NCBI GenBank assembly: GCA_014529385.2 | Contig: CM043963.1 | Location: 73,701,912 to 73,765,911, forward strand | Reading direction: 5' to 3' | Length of the DNA stretch: 64,000 bases | Origin: Adiantum capillus-veneris | Taxonomy: Eukaryota > Streptophyta > Polypodiopsida > Polypodiales > Pteridaceae | In this document: positions 10,497 to 19,185 of the stretch, in pieces | Layout of the letters: the number at the start of each line of letters is the position of its first letter | How positions within the stretch are numbered: position 1 is the first letter of the stretch | Program-made: the position numbers and the translations under genes | Notes under the pieces: model-generated | Databases searched by the model: none | Seen by the model: the letters and a program-made list of their open reading frames with translations, nothing else | Told to the model about the DNA's origin: nothing

Positions 10497-10509
10497 GCTA
10501 GGGGATGGG
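10497..10509 (+). promoter_or_regulatory. Polypurine tract of Gypsy B
   Basis: A purine-rich run, GGCTAGGGGATGG, lies 7 bp before the 3' LTR start at 10517. It is the expected primer for plus-strand DNA synthesis. Confidence 0.65.
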
Positions 10510-10516
10510 CAAATTA

Positions 10517-12107
10517 TGTCAGGAGTTTTTTGGAGCAAGGGATTGCGCATATGTACATACCCATGCATGGTGCATCGAATAAAGGATTGCCCATTTTCCA
10601 AAGCCAGCTTCGTATCCCAGAGCGGGTCTTGTTAGACTCAGCACTCAGAGAGAGGGTAGAGGCTCTCCGGACAGAGGGCATGGACAGCCAAGCTCTACCA
10701 GCAGACAGAGTGGCCTTAGGCCTAGCTCAGCTTAGCCACCTTTTTCTCCAGGAGTCTCTGGCTCGACGAGCTGCAGCGAGAGAGGAGGAGCAGTGTCTTT
10801 GATGAGGCATTGCTTCACTACAGAGGATGCAGGAGAAGCATCCAGACAGTCCATGGTTGGAGGAGCACTTACAGCAGGCTCGACAGGAGCTTGCTTGCAC
10901 AGAGGACAGGCGTCATGAGTTTGCCTTTCACTAACATGCGTCTCAGTGGACTCAGGTGGGTGACAGAGTGACAGGTGCTTTCTTTGAGACAGTGGGACCT
11001 CGGCACTCGCATGCCAAGGTCAATCAATTGAGGAGACCCGATGGGTCAGTTGTTTGGTTACGTGGGGCCCACATGTGTACAGGTAGGACAGGGTGTACAT
11101 AGTGCATCGATTTTTACTATTACCAGTACCAGTGCGTTTTTTCTATAATAATGAGGAGTTGGTAGCGCTTAAAACTTCTCGAGGAAGCTATCCGCGGGCC
11201 GACGACATGAGGTAAGCAGGTGCGTCAGATGACATCTAGTGGCGTCAGGAGGTCGAATGGGTCAATACTTGCACGTAGATAAGTACGGACGCAACGTGGA
11301 TGTTTTTTTGTGGTAATTATGCAGAAAGGTCATCATGAGGACCATCTTTTGGGGCCACTTCATGTGGTGGCGGGATGCATTATTGAAAAAAGTTGAGTGC
11401 CAAGTGTGCGGATGATGCAAAAAGGTGACAACTATGCACTGCGAGGTCAGTTTTTGGCCTGTTCGGGATCCGTTTGAGGTCAACTAAAAGGCCAAGGGTG
11501 CCCAAGTGATAAAGCTAAGTGTGGAAACTGAAAAAACAGAGAGAAGACCAGAAAAAACGTGGAGAGAAGAGGAGGAACAGCCGCAACTGTGTTTTTGCTG
11601 TTTTTGGAGCTTGTTTTGGCCAAAAATTGCTCATCATCCGAGGTCGGATTTGAGCACTTTGACAATGTAGACTGGGGTTTTGGGCTGTTCCAGACGCGAT
11701 GGCGCTGTCCATTTTGCCAAATTCCTCACTGTTTTTCTGTTGTGTTGGCTGTGTAAGTTTCTTCTATGAGCGAAGCTTCTGCTCTAGTTTGTGATTGTAT
11801 CTGGCTTATTTTACGCATACTGTGTGAGCTGTTTGCCCCCTTGGTGTTGGCCCAAGCTCATTTGTATCTAAATATCAGAAGTTCTCCTCTTTTGAGCCGA
11901 GTTTTTTGGGTGTGTGTGTGTGTGTCTCTCTCTGTGTGGAGTGGGCAAACGGATAGTCTCTCTCCTCTCACTCCATAGGTGTGTTCCCTGTCTCGGCCAG
12001 GTGTGTTGTGTAAGCCGAGTGGTGCCCCATAGTGTGTGTGTGTATCTTTCCAAGAGTGTGTGTCGGGTCATTATAGAGGCGTTGTGTGTGTTTTCATCCT
12101 GCTCACA
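10517..12107 (+). repeat. 3' LTR of Gypsy B, with insert
   Basis: Begins TGTCAGGAG and ends CTCACA. It matches the 5' LTR apart from the block 10608-11053. Without that block it is about 1145 bp, close to the 1130 bp of the 5' copy. Confidence 0.88.
10608..11053 (+). mobile_element. LINE ORF2 fragment inside 3' LTR of Gypsy B
   Basis: The 5' LTR runs directly from CCAAAGCCAG to GGTTACGTGG; here 446 bp intervene. The insert encodes ERVEALRTEGMDSQALPADR, then a stop near 10801, and in other frames LEEHLQQARQELACTEDRRH and VTGAFFETVGPRHSHAKV. This is the region between endonuclease and RT in plant L1-type ORF2. No poly(A) and no clear target duplication are seen, so it did not arrive as an ordinary LINE 3' end. 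Confidence 0.75.
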
Positions 12108-12460
12108 GCTCGAGGAAGAAGCAGGAGACTGAAGAAATAAGGTCTCTGTAAGTTTCTGCAACTCTGTAAGTGAGTTATTAACAATATGCAGGGTTCACAT
12201 TTAACTTAAAAAAAATGAAGTGTCCAGACCATACTTCAAAAAAAAAATGTAAGTGTCCGGGCCCTTTTAAAATAAAAGGGGCCACTTAATAAAGCACCAA
12301 ATACATGGCGTTAAAAAACTTCAACGCAAGGCTGCCAGTGATATCAAAAAAATCGCACGCCGTACAGAGAAGAAGCGACGCGTGGAGAGAGAAAGGGCTT
12401 GTGCCCGCTTGTGCAACCCACGTGAGAGAGGCCACGCTGGCCCTCTCTCTCTTCTTGCAC

Positions 12461-12465
<5 letters not shown>

Positions 12466-12509
<44 letters not shown>
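12466..12509. repeat. CT microsatellite
   Basis: Pure (CT)n of about 44 bp. Confidence 0.95.
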
Positions 12510-12513
<4 letters not shown>

Positions 12514-12571
12514 CGCAAGGACTCAAGAGCCCTGTATTGTTCCCTGCAGATCGAAAGAAACACACACAGAG

Positions 12572-12574
<3 letters not shown>

Positions 12575-12611
<37 letters not shown>
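12575..12611. repeat. CT microsatellite
   Basis: Pure (TC)n of about 37 bp, followed by a CTCTCTGTGC/GCACAGAGAG hairpin. Confidence 0.95.
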
Positions 12612-12616
<5 letters not shown>

Positions 12617-12661
12617 TCGCACAGAGAGACTTACAGAGAGAGGGATTTACAAAGTATACCA

Positions 12662-12948
12662 TATGCTGAATTTTAAGCTAGAATCAGCATTCAATAAGAA
12701 ATTCACTAATTTTTGTCAAAAATTAGTAGATGTAATGAAGAACTTGCACTTTCCAGCCTTTCCGTCTGCTAAATTGCTGAAATTTGTAAAAAATCAGCAA
12801 AACACACTTTAAATTTCACCTACACCCACAGTTATGAGAAGAAAAATGATTAATTAAATAACCATTTCGTCGAAAATTGCATGAAACAAAGACTATCCGA
12901 CTCCAACCTATCCGTAGGTGTGCACACAGTCTCTTGTGCAGCCAAGCC
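12662..12948. other. Non-coding stretch downstream of minus-strand PBS
   Basis: AT-rich, no gene. If the minus-strand LTR at 12962-13308 is a 5' LTR, this is its leader. ACTAATTTTT (12705-12714) and AAAAATTAGT (12718-12727) form a perfect 10-bp stem with a GTC loop. Confidence 0.5.
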
Positions 12949-12961
12949 GGCTCTGATACCA
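12949..12961 (-). promoter_or_regulatory. Primer-binding site, tRNA-iMet type
   Basis: On the minus strand TGGTATCAGAGCC follows directly after an LTR end (CA). This sequence is complementary to the 3' end of plant initiator tRNA-Met and is the common PBS of Copia and many Gypsy elements. Confidence 0.8.
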
Positions 12962-13308
12962 TGAAACGAACGATGAGGGAGGATATCCCAGCTACACAGA
13001 CTGCCTACAGATACACGTTGGACGAACAACCTGACCATAGTCACCATCCGGCAGCTCCCCCGTGTTGGGGCCAACGTTTGAGGACGTAGGCGTGCACCTG
13101 TAAGACCGAGCGTCCCATACCACCCGGCCTCACCTCCTCGAGGTGACCTGGTGCACTCCTAGCCCGTCGATAACTGCAAAGGAGGCGTTGGCCTCCCTTT
13201 TATAATAATGGCCGGCCACACTGGCTGGGTTCACACTACGTCCGCTCGAACACTGGACGCTCATTCCGACGGCATCTGGGCTAGATTCCCTCTCTTGTGA
13301 GCGGGACA
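12962..13308 (-). repeat. 5' LTR (347 bp) of a minus-strand element
   Basis: On the minus strand it starts TGTCCCGC and ends GTTTCA, with a TATAAAAGG box at about 13197-13205 (reverse) and the PBS abutting its end. No gag or pol follows on its internal side before the Gypsy B LTR, and no second copy was found. It interrupts the integrase C-terminus of Gypsy C at 13308/13309. Confidence 0.7.
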
Positions 13309-14300
13309 TAACAACTGCCTTTTTGTCTTTCTTGAGATTTCTATAAAGCCTCTCGGACCTTGGCAAAAGCAGTGTCCAAGTCCCTCGTGTATTGGTCGGC
13401 TTAAAAAATCTTATCTTTCGTGCTTAGGAAGGGTGGAACCTTCGTAGCACCTTCAATAATCTCAAATGGCGCCTTCCCCGTTGAAGAGTGTCTCGTGTTA
13501 TTGTAGGTAAATTCTACCAAGGGCAAATACTTTTCCCATTGAGTCTGTGATTCGAAATGTAAGACTTCAATAAATCCAGTACGACTTGCAATCTCAGATT
13601 ACCCATCTGTCTGCGGGTGGAAAGATGACGAGAACTACAATCGTGTGCCAATGTTCTCTCAAATCGCCTTCCAAAACGAACTCGTGAATCGGGGATCTCT
13701 GTCAGAGACAATTGTCTCAGGCATGCCATGTAATCTGAATATCTGGGCAATGATCAGTCTCGCTAAGTGATCCGGCTTGACTGTTTTCTTCACTGGAATG
13801 AAATGAGCTTGCTTGCTAAATTTGTCAATGACAGTCCAGATACCTTCGTGCCCACTCTGTGTCTTCGGGAGATAAAAAATGAAATCCATAGCACTACTTT
13901 CTCAGGGGCGAGTAGCAAGGTGTAAAGGCTGTAACAATCCCTGTGCTTTATGCCTGTCAAACTTGACCTTCTGGCATACCAAGCAACTGCGTACAAAATC
14001 GTCCACATCCTTCTTGAGTCTCAGCCAAAAGAAGTATTTCTCCACATCTTTGAAGGTGACCGTATCAATGCCGCGGTGACCCGTAAATGGTGGACAATGG
14101 CATTCTGTTAAAAATCTTTTTCCTCAACGGCTGTGTAACGCACAACATGGTTTTCTTTGTCAAGTAGCCATCCCGAATGGAATATCCTGCTACTATCTCC
14201 CCATTCTGTATTCAGCTGAATATATCTGCAAAATCTTCTGTGGTATATTGATCGACCATATCCTCAAAGCTTCTATGGTGTATCGCGGAAATAGCTAGAA
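13309..14300 (-). pseudogene. Integrase of Gypsy C, 3'-truncated
   Basis: The zinc domain is visible as TGHRGIDTVTFKDVEKYFFW and VRSCLVCQKVKFDRHK (about 14110-13940). The core follows: MDFIFYLPKTQSGHEGIWTV with IDKFSKQAHF (first Asp), PETIVSDRDPRFTSSF (second Asp) and a degraded HPQTDG-stop-SE motif. The last readable part is FAKVREALQKSQERQK before the LTR at 13308, so the C-terminal domain is missing. At least two frameshifts and two stops are present. Confidence 0.82.
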
Positions 14301-14330
14301 CCAATGGCTTCCGGGACAAAGCATCTGCCA

Positions 14331-15161
14331 TCAGGTTCTTTTGTCCCTATACATGGACAATCTGGAAGTGAAACTGTGACAAGATGTTTGCCCACCGCAT
14401 CTGCTTTTCCGATAGCTGCTTTTGTGACAAGGAGAAGTGTAAACTCTGGTGATCTGTCCAAGTAGGTAATGTCGCCATTGAGTAAGAGCATAAATAACTG
14501 CCAAAAGCTCTTTCTCATATATCTGTGCTGTCAATATTGGCCTTGAAAACAATCGGCTCTCATACGCAATGACATGGCCTTCTTGCATTAAGACCGCACC
14601 CAGACTACGACCACAAGCATCACAATATACTTCGTTTGACTTCTGCAAATCCTGCAAAATCAAAACTGGTCTTGTAGTCAATTTCTCTTTCAATGTCTGA
14701 AAGACAGTCACCTCTGTGAGTCCCCATGAGAAAGGGACTCCTTTTTGTGTCAAGATATGCAAAGGGGAAGCAACCTCTGCAAACTTTCTAATGAACCGCC
14801 AGTAGTAAACACATAAGCCCAAGAAGCTTCCAACTTCATGGACATTCTTCAAATCAGGCCAATCACGTATAGTCTCAATCTTGGCTGGGTCCATCTGCAC
14901 TCCTGCTGCTGAGATGATCTGTCCCAAAAAGTGCATCTCTAGTAGGAAAAATTCACTCTTTTTTGCATTAATCACCAACTTGTGATCTCTCAATGCCTGA
15001 AAGACCTGTAGCAGATGTTCTCTATGTTTTGCCTCATCCTTGGAGAAGACAATAATGTCATCGAAGAAAGTGCCAAACAAAGATCTGTACGCTCTGAAAA
15101 TTCTGTACATCATTCGGTTAAAGGTCGTTGGAGCATTGGTAAGGCCAAAAGGCATCACCAA
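14331..15161 (-). pseudogene. RT core and RNase H of Gypsy C
   Basis: The frame opens with MPFGLTNAPTTFNRMM and contains FGTFFDDIIVFSKDEAKH, so the catalytic Asp pair is kept. It then reads FLGQIISAAGVQMDPAK and YYWRFIRKFAEVASPL (RT thumb and connection), and YCDACGRSLGAVLMQEG with YEKELLAVIYALTQWRHYLL (RNase H). This is a single 276-codon frame. The first part of RT lies in other frames upstream. Confidence 0.9.
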
Positions 15162-15640
15162 AAATTCAAATAAATCGAAGGTCGTCTGAAAAGCTGTCTT
15201 CTAGACATCTCCCGACGCGATTTAGATATGATGATATCCGCTCTTCAAATCCATCCTGTTGAAACAAGAGGATCCCTGTAGTCTGTCTAGAATATCATCG
15301 ATCCTAAGAATCGGAAATCTGTTCTTGATGGTGATTTTGTTGAGAGCTCTATAATCCGTCTTTCTTCAAAACCAACAACACCGGAGGGCAGTAAGGTGAA
15401 GTATTCGGCTAGATACGACCCTTTTTCAAGAGGTCTTTTACTTGGTTCATAATCTCTTCATTCTGGACTCGACTCACACGGTAAGGTGGCCGGTTCGGTG
15501 GTATGCTTCCAGGTATCATATGAATGGTATGATTCTCAGGACGAGCTGGTGGCAACTTGTCTGGCAGGCCCTGAGAAAAGCAATCGGCATGAGTGTGGAT
15601 AAAATCTTGGCGTTCTTTTTCTAGGTCAGACATATTTGTC
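15162..15640 (-). pseudogene. RT N-terminal part of Gypsy C
   Basis: Frame 15409-15633 has ADCFSQGLPDKLPPARPENH and NRPPYRVSRVQNEEIMNQV, the standard protease-RT junction. Between 15162 and 15409 the fingers region is present in broken frames; for example the plus-strand text at 15230-15360 encodes, in reverse, an RPVVVLVVLKKD-like segment and an MDLKSGYH-like segment. Stops near 15200 and 15410 disrupt it. Confidence 0.75.
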
Positions 15641-16303
15641 CTACATCATCATTCAACTCTTTCAAAAAGATAGAGTAAACAGACAGACTGGATGTCATTA
15701 ATTTTGCAATGGCCGAAGCCGATACAACAGGGATAGACTTGCCCTTAAGTTTCACATCAAGTACAATGGTTCGGTCCTTTTTAGTAGTCAAAGTCGCTTT
15801 CTTCAGCCGATAATCGACCACGACGTTGTTCTTATGGTACCAAGGGACTCCCAGGAGAACATCACAACCTTAAAGGGCATTATGTAGAAGTCTTCTTGTC
15901 CAATACCCCTGACAATGCAACCGAAGTTTGCCAATGATAGGTGTAATGGCCACGTCCCTGCCGGGTGCCGCTACAATTTCCTTGCTTGTGGTCCCATCCG
16001 ATCAGGTGTAATCTCGAGCCGCACCGCCACTTCAGATGAAATGAAGCCGGTCTTGCTCCTCCATCAAAGAAAATCAAGGCTTCTTGATCTTTCACTTTGC
16101 CCCAAGCTCGGCAAAGTTTTTTACTTTCATCAATCATGCTTGGATCAGTACCCATGCAATCTGGAACCTGTCCACGTTCCTCAGCTGCTTTCGAACTCTC
16201 GGGCCTTTCTTTATCTTGTCCTTTCCGTGTCTTTTTAGGGCACTTTGCGGAGATGTACCCATGTTCCCTGCATCCAAAACACTTCCCCTCTTTGATGTAG
16301 TTG
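15621..16303 (-). pseudogene. CCHC knuckle and protease of Gypsy C
   Basis: CFGCREHGYISAKCPKK (about 16284-16234) is a canonical CCHC knuckle. Further on, ALIFFDGGARPASF places an aspartic protease active site (DGGA in place of DSGA) at about 16075-16035. The remainder of the protease is split into frames including 15621-15821 (DYRLKKATLTTKKDRTIVLD). Upstream the frame ends at the TSD of the nested element. Confidence 0.75.
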
Positions 16304-16308
16304 GCTTT
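16304..16308 (+). repeat. Target-site duplication GCTTT, left
   Basis: Identical to 19181-19185 on the far side of the nested element. Confidence 0.9.
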
Positions 16309-16968
16309 TGTAACAAATTGCTGATGTATCAAAGCCTAAAGAATGGAGTCAACTTACAGAAGCCGGCTGAGGGGCCTAAACCCTAAGAAGAACAAGTAGC
16401 AGAAGAAGAAGAAGTCCTACCGACTTATAGGGACCCCGTTCGATGGGGCCCCAAGTGACATAAAGGATTCAAATAAAGCAGGACCCGCACACACGCAAAA
16501 ATTGATGACGTGGCAGATTTCCAAAAATTGCACTGACATGATGACGTGGCAGGTTGTACGGGTTTTCGCGTTTTGCGCCGGTTGCTGATGATGTGGCAGG
16601 TTGTACGAATTTTCGTAAATTGCACTGGCAGCTTTTTGGCTTTGCTTTTGGACCAGAAACTTTTGAGTTTTAAAGGCTTTTTATTGTAACTGCTTTTCAA
16701 GCCAAGGGTCTTTAAATATGAGGTTAGGGCTCATTCTCTGGCTTCTTGGAGAAGGTGTAGAGTCTGGAGTACCGGCTTGTACTTTGATGATGCAATATAA
16801 AGAAATACCGAAAGGGGTGCCAAGGTTTGGGGCAAATACTCTCTGGTGTGGAATTTCGCCACTCCGTGTCGCGTGTCGTCTCTCTCTTTGAGTTCAGTTG
16901 TTATTGAAGTGCTAAAAGTCTGTTCAGTCTGCTCTTTTCTATTGGCACGTGGTGCCCGTCTTGTGACA
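16309..16968 (+). repeat. 5' LTR of the non-autonomous element
   Basis: TG...CA ends. U3 holds TGACGTGGCA at 16505-16514 and 16542-16551 and a variant at 16589-16598. A TTTAAATATG at 16711 may be the TATA box. The U5 contains GAAATACCGAAAGGGGTGCC, a block also seen in the LTR by Gypsy C and the one near 21080. Confidence 0.9.
16505..16598 (+). promoter_or_regulatory. Repeated TGACGTGGCA motifs in U3
   Basis: Two exact copies and one variant in about 95 bp, within a tandem unit containing GGTTGTACG. In the 3' LTR three exact copies stand at 18721, 18757 and 18801. TGACG with ACGTGGC is the core bound by plant bZIP factors (TGA and ABF/GBF types); function here is inferred. Confidence 0.6.
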
Positions 16969-17394
16969 GTGGTATCAGACCATCAGGCGTGTGCTTTTCT
17001 GAAAGCATACGTGTCCTACAAAAGAGAAGACAGAGTTATTGGAATTTTATTTGAGGGATCTTCGCCCTCCATCCCGGACTTATTAGCCACTCCCTCCCTT
17101 ACTTCATCGCGCATTGGGCGTGCTTCCGTCTTCACCGCTCATGTCTTACAAGGCATAAGCAAATTAAGATCACTTGCAAGAGAAGGATCCAGATTTGTTT
17201 TAAGTCGTCGTTTTTCTAAGAAGCAGTGCCATGCAGATGTTGATGTCTACAGCTACCAAGCAACATACTCCAAGTACTTGGCAAGCTTTCAAGAAAAAAA
17301 TTTGCCCGAAGTTATATGGTTTCTGACATCTTCCTTCGGAGTGCAACTTCTGGCAGAGTGGGGTATCGTGAAATGCTTGCCATGGAAAACCTAG
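16969..17394 (+). other. Open frame of unknown meaning in element interior
   Basis: An open frame enters from the LTR (formally from 16846) and stops at 17392-17394. It contains SYKREDRVIGILFEGSSPSI and FLTSSFGVQLLAEWGIVKCL. I recognise no Gag, capsid or enzyme motif and no zinc knuckle. It has no ATG near the interior start. It may be a captured host fragment or chance. Confidence 0.3.
16970..16981 (+). promoter_or_regulatory. PBS of the non-autonomous element
   Basis: TGGTATCAGACC starts 2 nt after the LTR. It matches the initiator tRNA-Met PBS except near its end (GACC for GAGCC). Confidence 0.85.
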
Positions 17395-17758
17395 CAGATT
17401 AGATCTTGAAATTTCTCGACATCTCTCAATAGATGTCTCTTCTCGAGTTGATAACCTGGAGGCTCGATGCGATTGCTATCTTGGGACTACCATTGTCGCC
17501 AAAGAAACACTGTTTCAGGATGGAAAGTCAATTGACTTTTCGAGCTCGATTGATGTCGAGATTGCTTTTTAAGTTTGAAATGTGTTTAAGAACTTGTTTG
17601 GTGATCCTGTTTGGAATTTGTTTGAAATGGATGGTATCTGTTTTGAACTTGTTTTGGTGCCGATTTGAAATGTTTGATTTTGGTTTTAATACTGGTTTCA
17701 TTGATTGATGATTTTACTCCGGGATGGAGAAGTGAGAAATACTGTTTTCGTATTGTTT

Positions 17759-17912
17759 GAACCTTGGAACGACGGAGGCCGATGCCTAGGAGCGTTCCGT
17801 TGTATGCTAGAAAACCTCCGAACGACGCAGGTCGATGCTTGGGGAGCGTTTGGTTGTATGCTTGAACCTCCAAGCGACGCAGATTGCAGTCTGGGGAGCG
17901 TTTGGTTGTATA
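17759..17912 (+). repeat. 53-bp tandem repeat, three copies
   Basis: Units share AACCTCC, ACGACGCAG, CGATGC, GGGGAGCGTTTGGTTGTAT; the first unit is the most diverged. Confidence 0.85.
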
Positions 17913-18226
17913 GTTTTCTGAGCTCATGGCCCGGGCCTTTTTAGGTTATTTGCGGGGGGAGTGACGAGGTAGTCGTTGAGTAGCTTCATACCGCAGACCG
18001 TTTGTCTCGGGGGAGTGCTCAGCGGCGCTGTTTGTTGTGTCTTGTAACATGCATATGTAAGCATTTGTGTTGCATTGTGATGTGCCAATTATTGAATATT
18101 CCTAATTGGATGAGATTGCCTGGGTATGTAATTTTAGTGCATCAAGACACCCATGGAAGATCAGTACGGTCTGGGTGTGATGGCTAATTTTACTACGCCG
18201 ATATATCGAGAGTTCCAATCTGGACG

Positions 18227-18430
18227 AAAGGAGAAGCTAACTCCTTGATCAAAAGAGCAGAAAGGAGAAACTAACTCCTTGATCAAAACAGCTGAAAGGA
18301 GAAGCTAACTCCTTGATCAAAAGAGCAAAAAGGAGAAGCTAACTCCTTGATCAAAACAGCCGAAAGGAGAAGCTAACTCCTTGATCAAAAGAGCAGAAAG
18401 GAGAAAGCTAACTCCTTAATAAAAAGAGCA
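18227..18430 (+). repeat. 34-bp hairpin repeat, six copies
   Basis: Units begin at 18227, 18261, 18295, 18329, 18363 and 18397, so the period is exactly 34 bp. Each has AGGAG, a 7-nt loop such as AAGCTAA, CTCCT, and the tail TGATCAAAA(G/C)AGC. The sixth has one extra A. The array ends about 80 bp before the polypurine tract. Confidence 0.95.
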
Positions 18431-18510
18431 AATTGATTGTCCCTCGGAAATTTTTGAGCTAACTTGAGTTGTTTTGCAGACATGCTGTAATCGAGGACGA
18501 TTACTCTCTT

Positions 18511-18524
18511 TCAAGAAGGGGAGA
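18511..18524 (+). promoter_or_regulatory. Polypurine tract of the non-autonomous element
   Basis: AAGAAGGGGAGA abuts the 3' LTR start TGTAACAAA at 18525. Confidence 0.85.
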
Positions 18525-19180
18525 TGTAACAAACTGCTACGTGTCAAATCCTAAAGAATGGATTCAACTTACAGAAGCCGGCCGAGGGGCCTAAACCCTA
18601 AGAAGAACAAGTAGAAGAAGAAGAAGAAGTCCTACCGACTTATGGGGGCCCCGTTCGATGGGCCCCCAAGTGACATAAACGATTCAAATGAAGCAGGACC
18701 TGCACACACACAAAAATTGATGACGTGGCAGATTTTCAAAAATTGTGATGGCATGATGACGTGGCATGCTGTACGGATTTTCGCGTTTTGCGCTGGCTGA
18801 TGACGTGGCAGGTTGTACGGATTTTCGTAAATTGCGCTGGCAGCTTTTTGGCTTTGCTTTTGGACCAGAAGCTTTTGAGTTTTAAAGGCTTTTTATTGTA
18901 ATTGCTTTTCAGGCCAAGGGCCTTTCAATATGAGGTTAGGGCTCATTCTCTGGCATGCTTCATGGAGAAGGTGCAGAGTTTGGAGTACCGGCTTGTACTT
19001 TGATGATGCAATATAAAGAAATACCGAAAGGGGCGCCAAGGTTTGGGGCTAATACTCTCTGGGGTGGAATTTCGCCACTGTGTCGCGTGTCGCCTCTCTT
19101 TCAGTTCAGTTGTTATTGAAGTGCTAAAAGTCTGTTGAGTTTGCTCTTTTCTATTGGCACGTGGTACTTGTCTTGTGACA
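18525..19180 (+). repeat. 3' LTR of the non-autonomous element
   Basis: Starts TGTAACAAA and ends TTGTGACA, directly followed by the TSD GCTTT. Confidence 0.9.
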
Positions 19181-19185
19181 GCTTT
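19181..19185 (+). repeat. Target-site duplication GCTTT, right
   Basis: Matches 16304-16308. Confidence 0.9.

Larger units (their letters stand above)
2936..12107 (+). mobile_element. Tat-type Ty3/Gypsy retrotransposon B, degenerate
   Basis: Two LTRs in direct orientation bracket a plus-strand gag-protease-RT-RNaseH-second RNaseH-integrase series. The extra archaeal-type RNase H after the normal one is the hallmark of the Tat lineage of plant Gypsy elements. The LTR start TGTCAGGAG (CGTCAGGAG in the 5' copy) and the shared end CTCACA were found by aligning the two copies. Flanks are AGCGC on the left and GCTCG on the right, so no clean target duplication is visible. The element sits in the leader of Gypsy A. 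gag, protease/RT and integrase are each broken by at least one frameshift. Confidence 0.9.
12108..12661 (+). repeat. CT-rich LTR-like debris
   Basis: No gene. The part 12196-12330 (GGTTCACA, AAGTGTCCGGGCCC, AATAAAG, CAAGGCTG) weakly resembles 10-95 of the window, suggesting U3 of a related LTR. GGCCC-TTTT at 12268 faces AAAAGGGGCC about 12286 as an imperfect palindrome. At 12601-12625 an 11-bp hairpin with a TTC loop ends the second CT run. Leu/Ser and Arg/Glu-rich open frames here are artefacts of CT repeats. Confidence 0.5.
16309..19180 (+). mobile_element. Non-autonomous LTR retrotransposon (LARD-like)
   Basis: 660-bp and 656-bp direct LTRs (TGTAACAAA...TTGTGACA) flank a 1556-bp interior with PBS and polypurine tract but no gag, protease, RT or integrase. 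A perfect 5-bp TSD (GCTTT) proves retrotransposition into the gag of Gypsy C. The LTRs differ at about 5-7% of sites by eye, so insertion is not very recent. Interior landmarks are a 3x53-bp repeat, a 6x34-bp hairpin repeat and one long open frame of unknown meaning. Enzymes must have come from another element; the LTR resembles that of Gypsy C in U3 motifs and U5. It is too large for a TRIM and shorter than most LARDs. Confidence 0.9.

Noticed and set aside
2936-12107. Clean 5-bp target duplication for Gypsy B
   Set aside because: Flanks AGCGC and GCTCG do not match; a shifted comparison (AGCGC/AGCTC) has one mismatch and needs an unusual LTR end.
12286-12676. Several overlapping open frames rich in Ser-Leu or Arg-Glu repeats on both strands
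   Set aside because: They are translations of CT/GA microsatellites with no other coding signal.
16846-17394. A host gene inside the non-autonomous element
   Set aside because: The frame begins in the LTR, has no suitable start in the interior, and shows no known domain.
17433-17708. Second frame in the non-autonomous element as a gag remnant
   Set aside because: No capsid or zinc-knuckle motif could be found.
18227-18430. CRISPR-like array of 34-bp repeats
   Set aside because: Units are directly adjacent with no spacers, inside an LTR element of a eukaryote.
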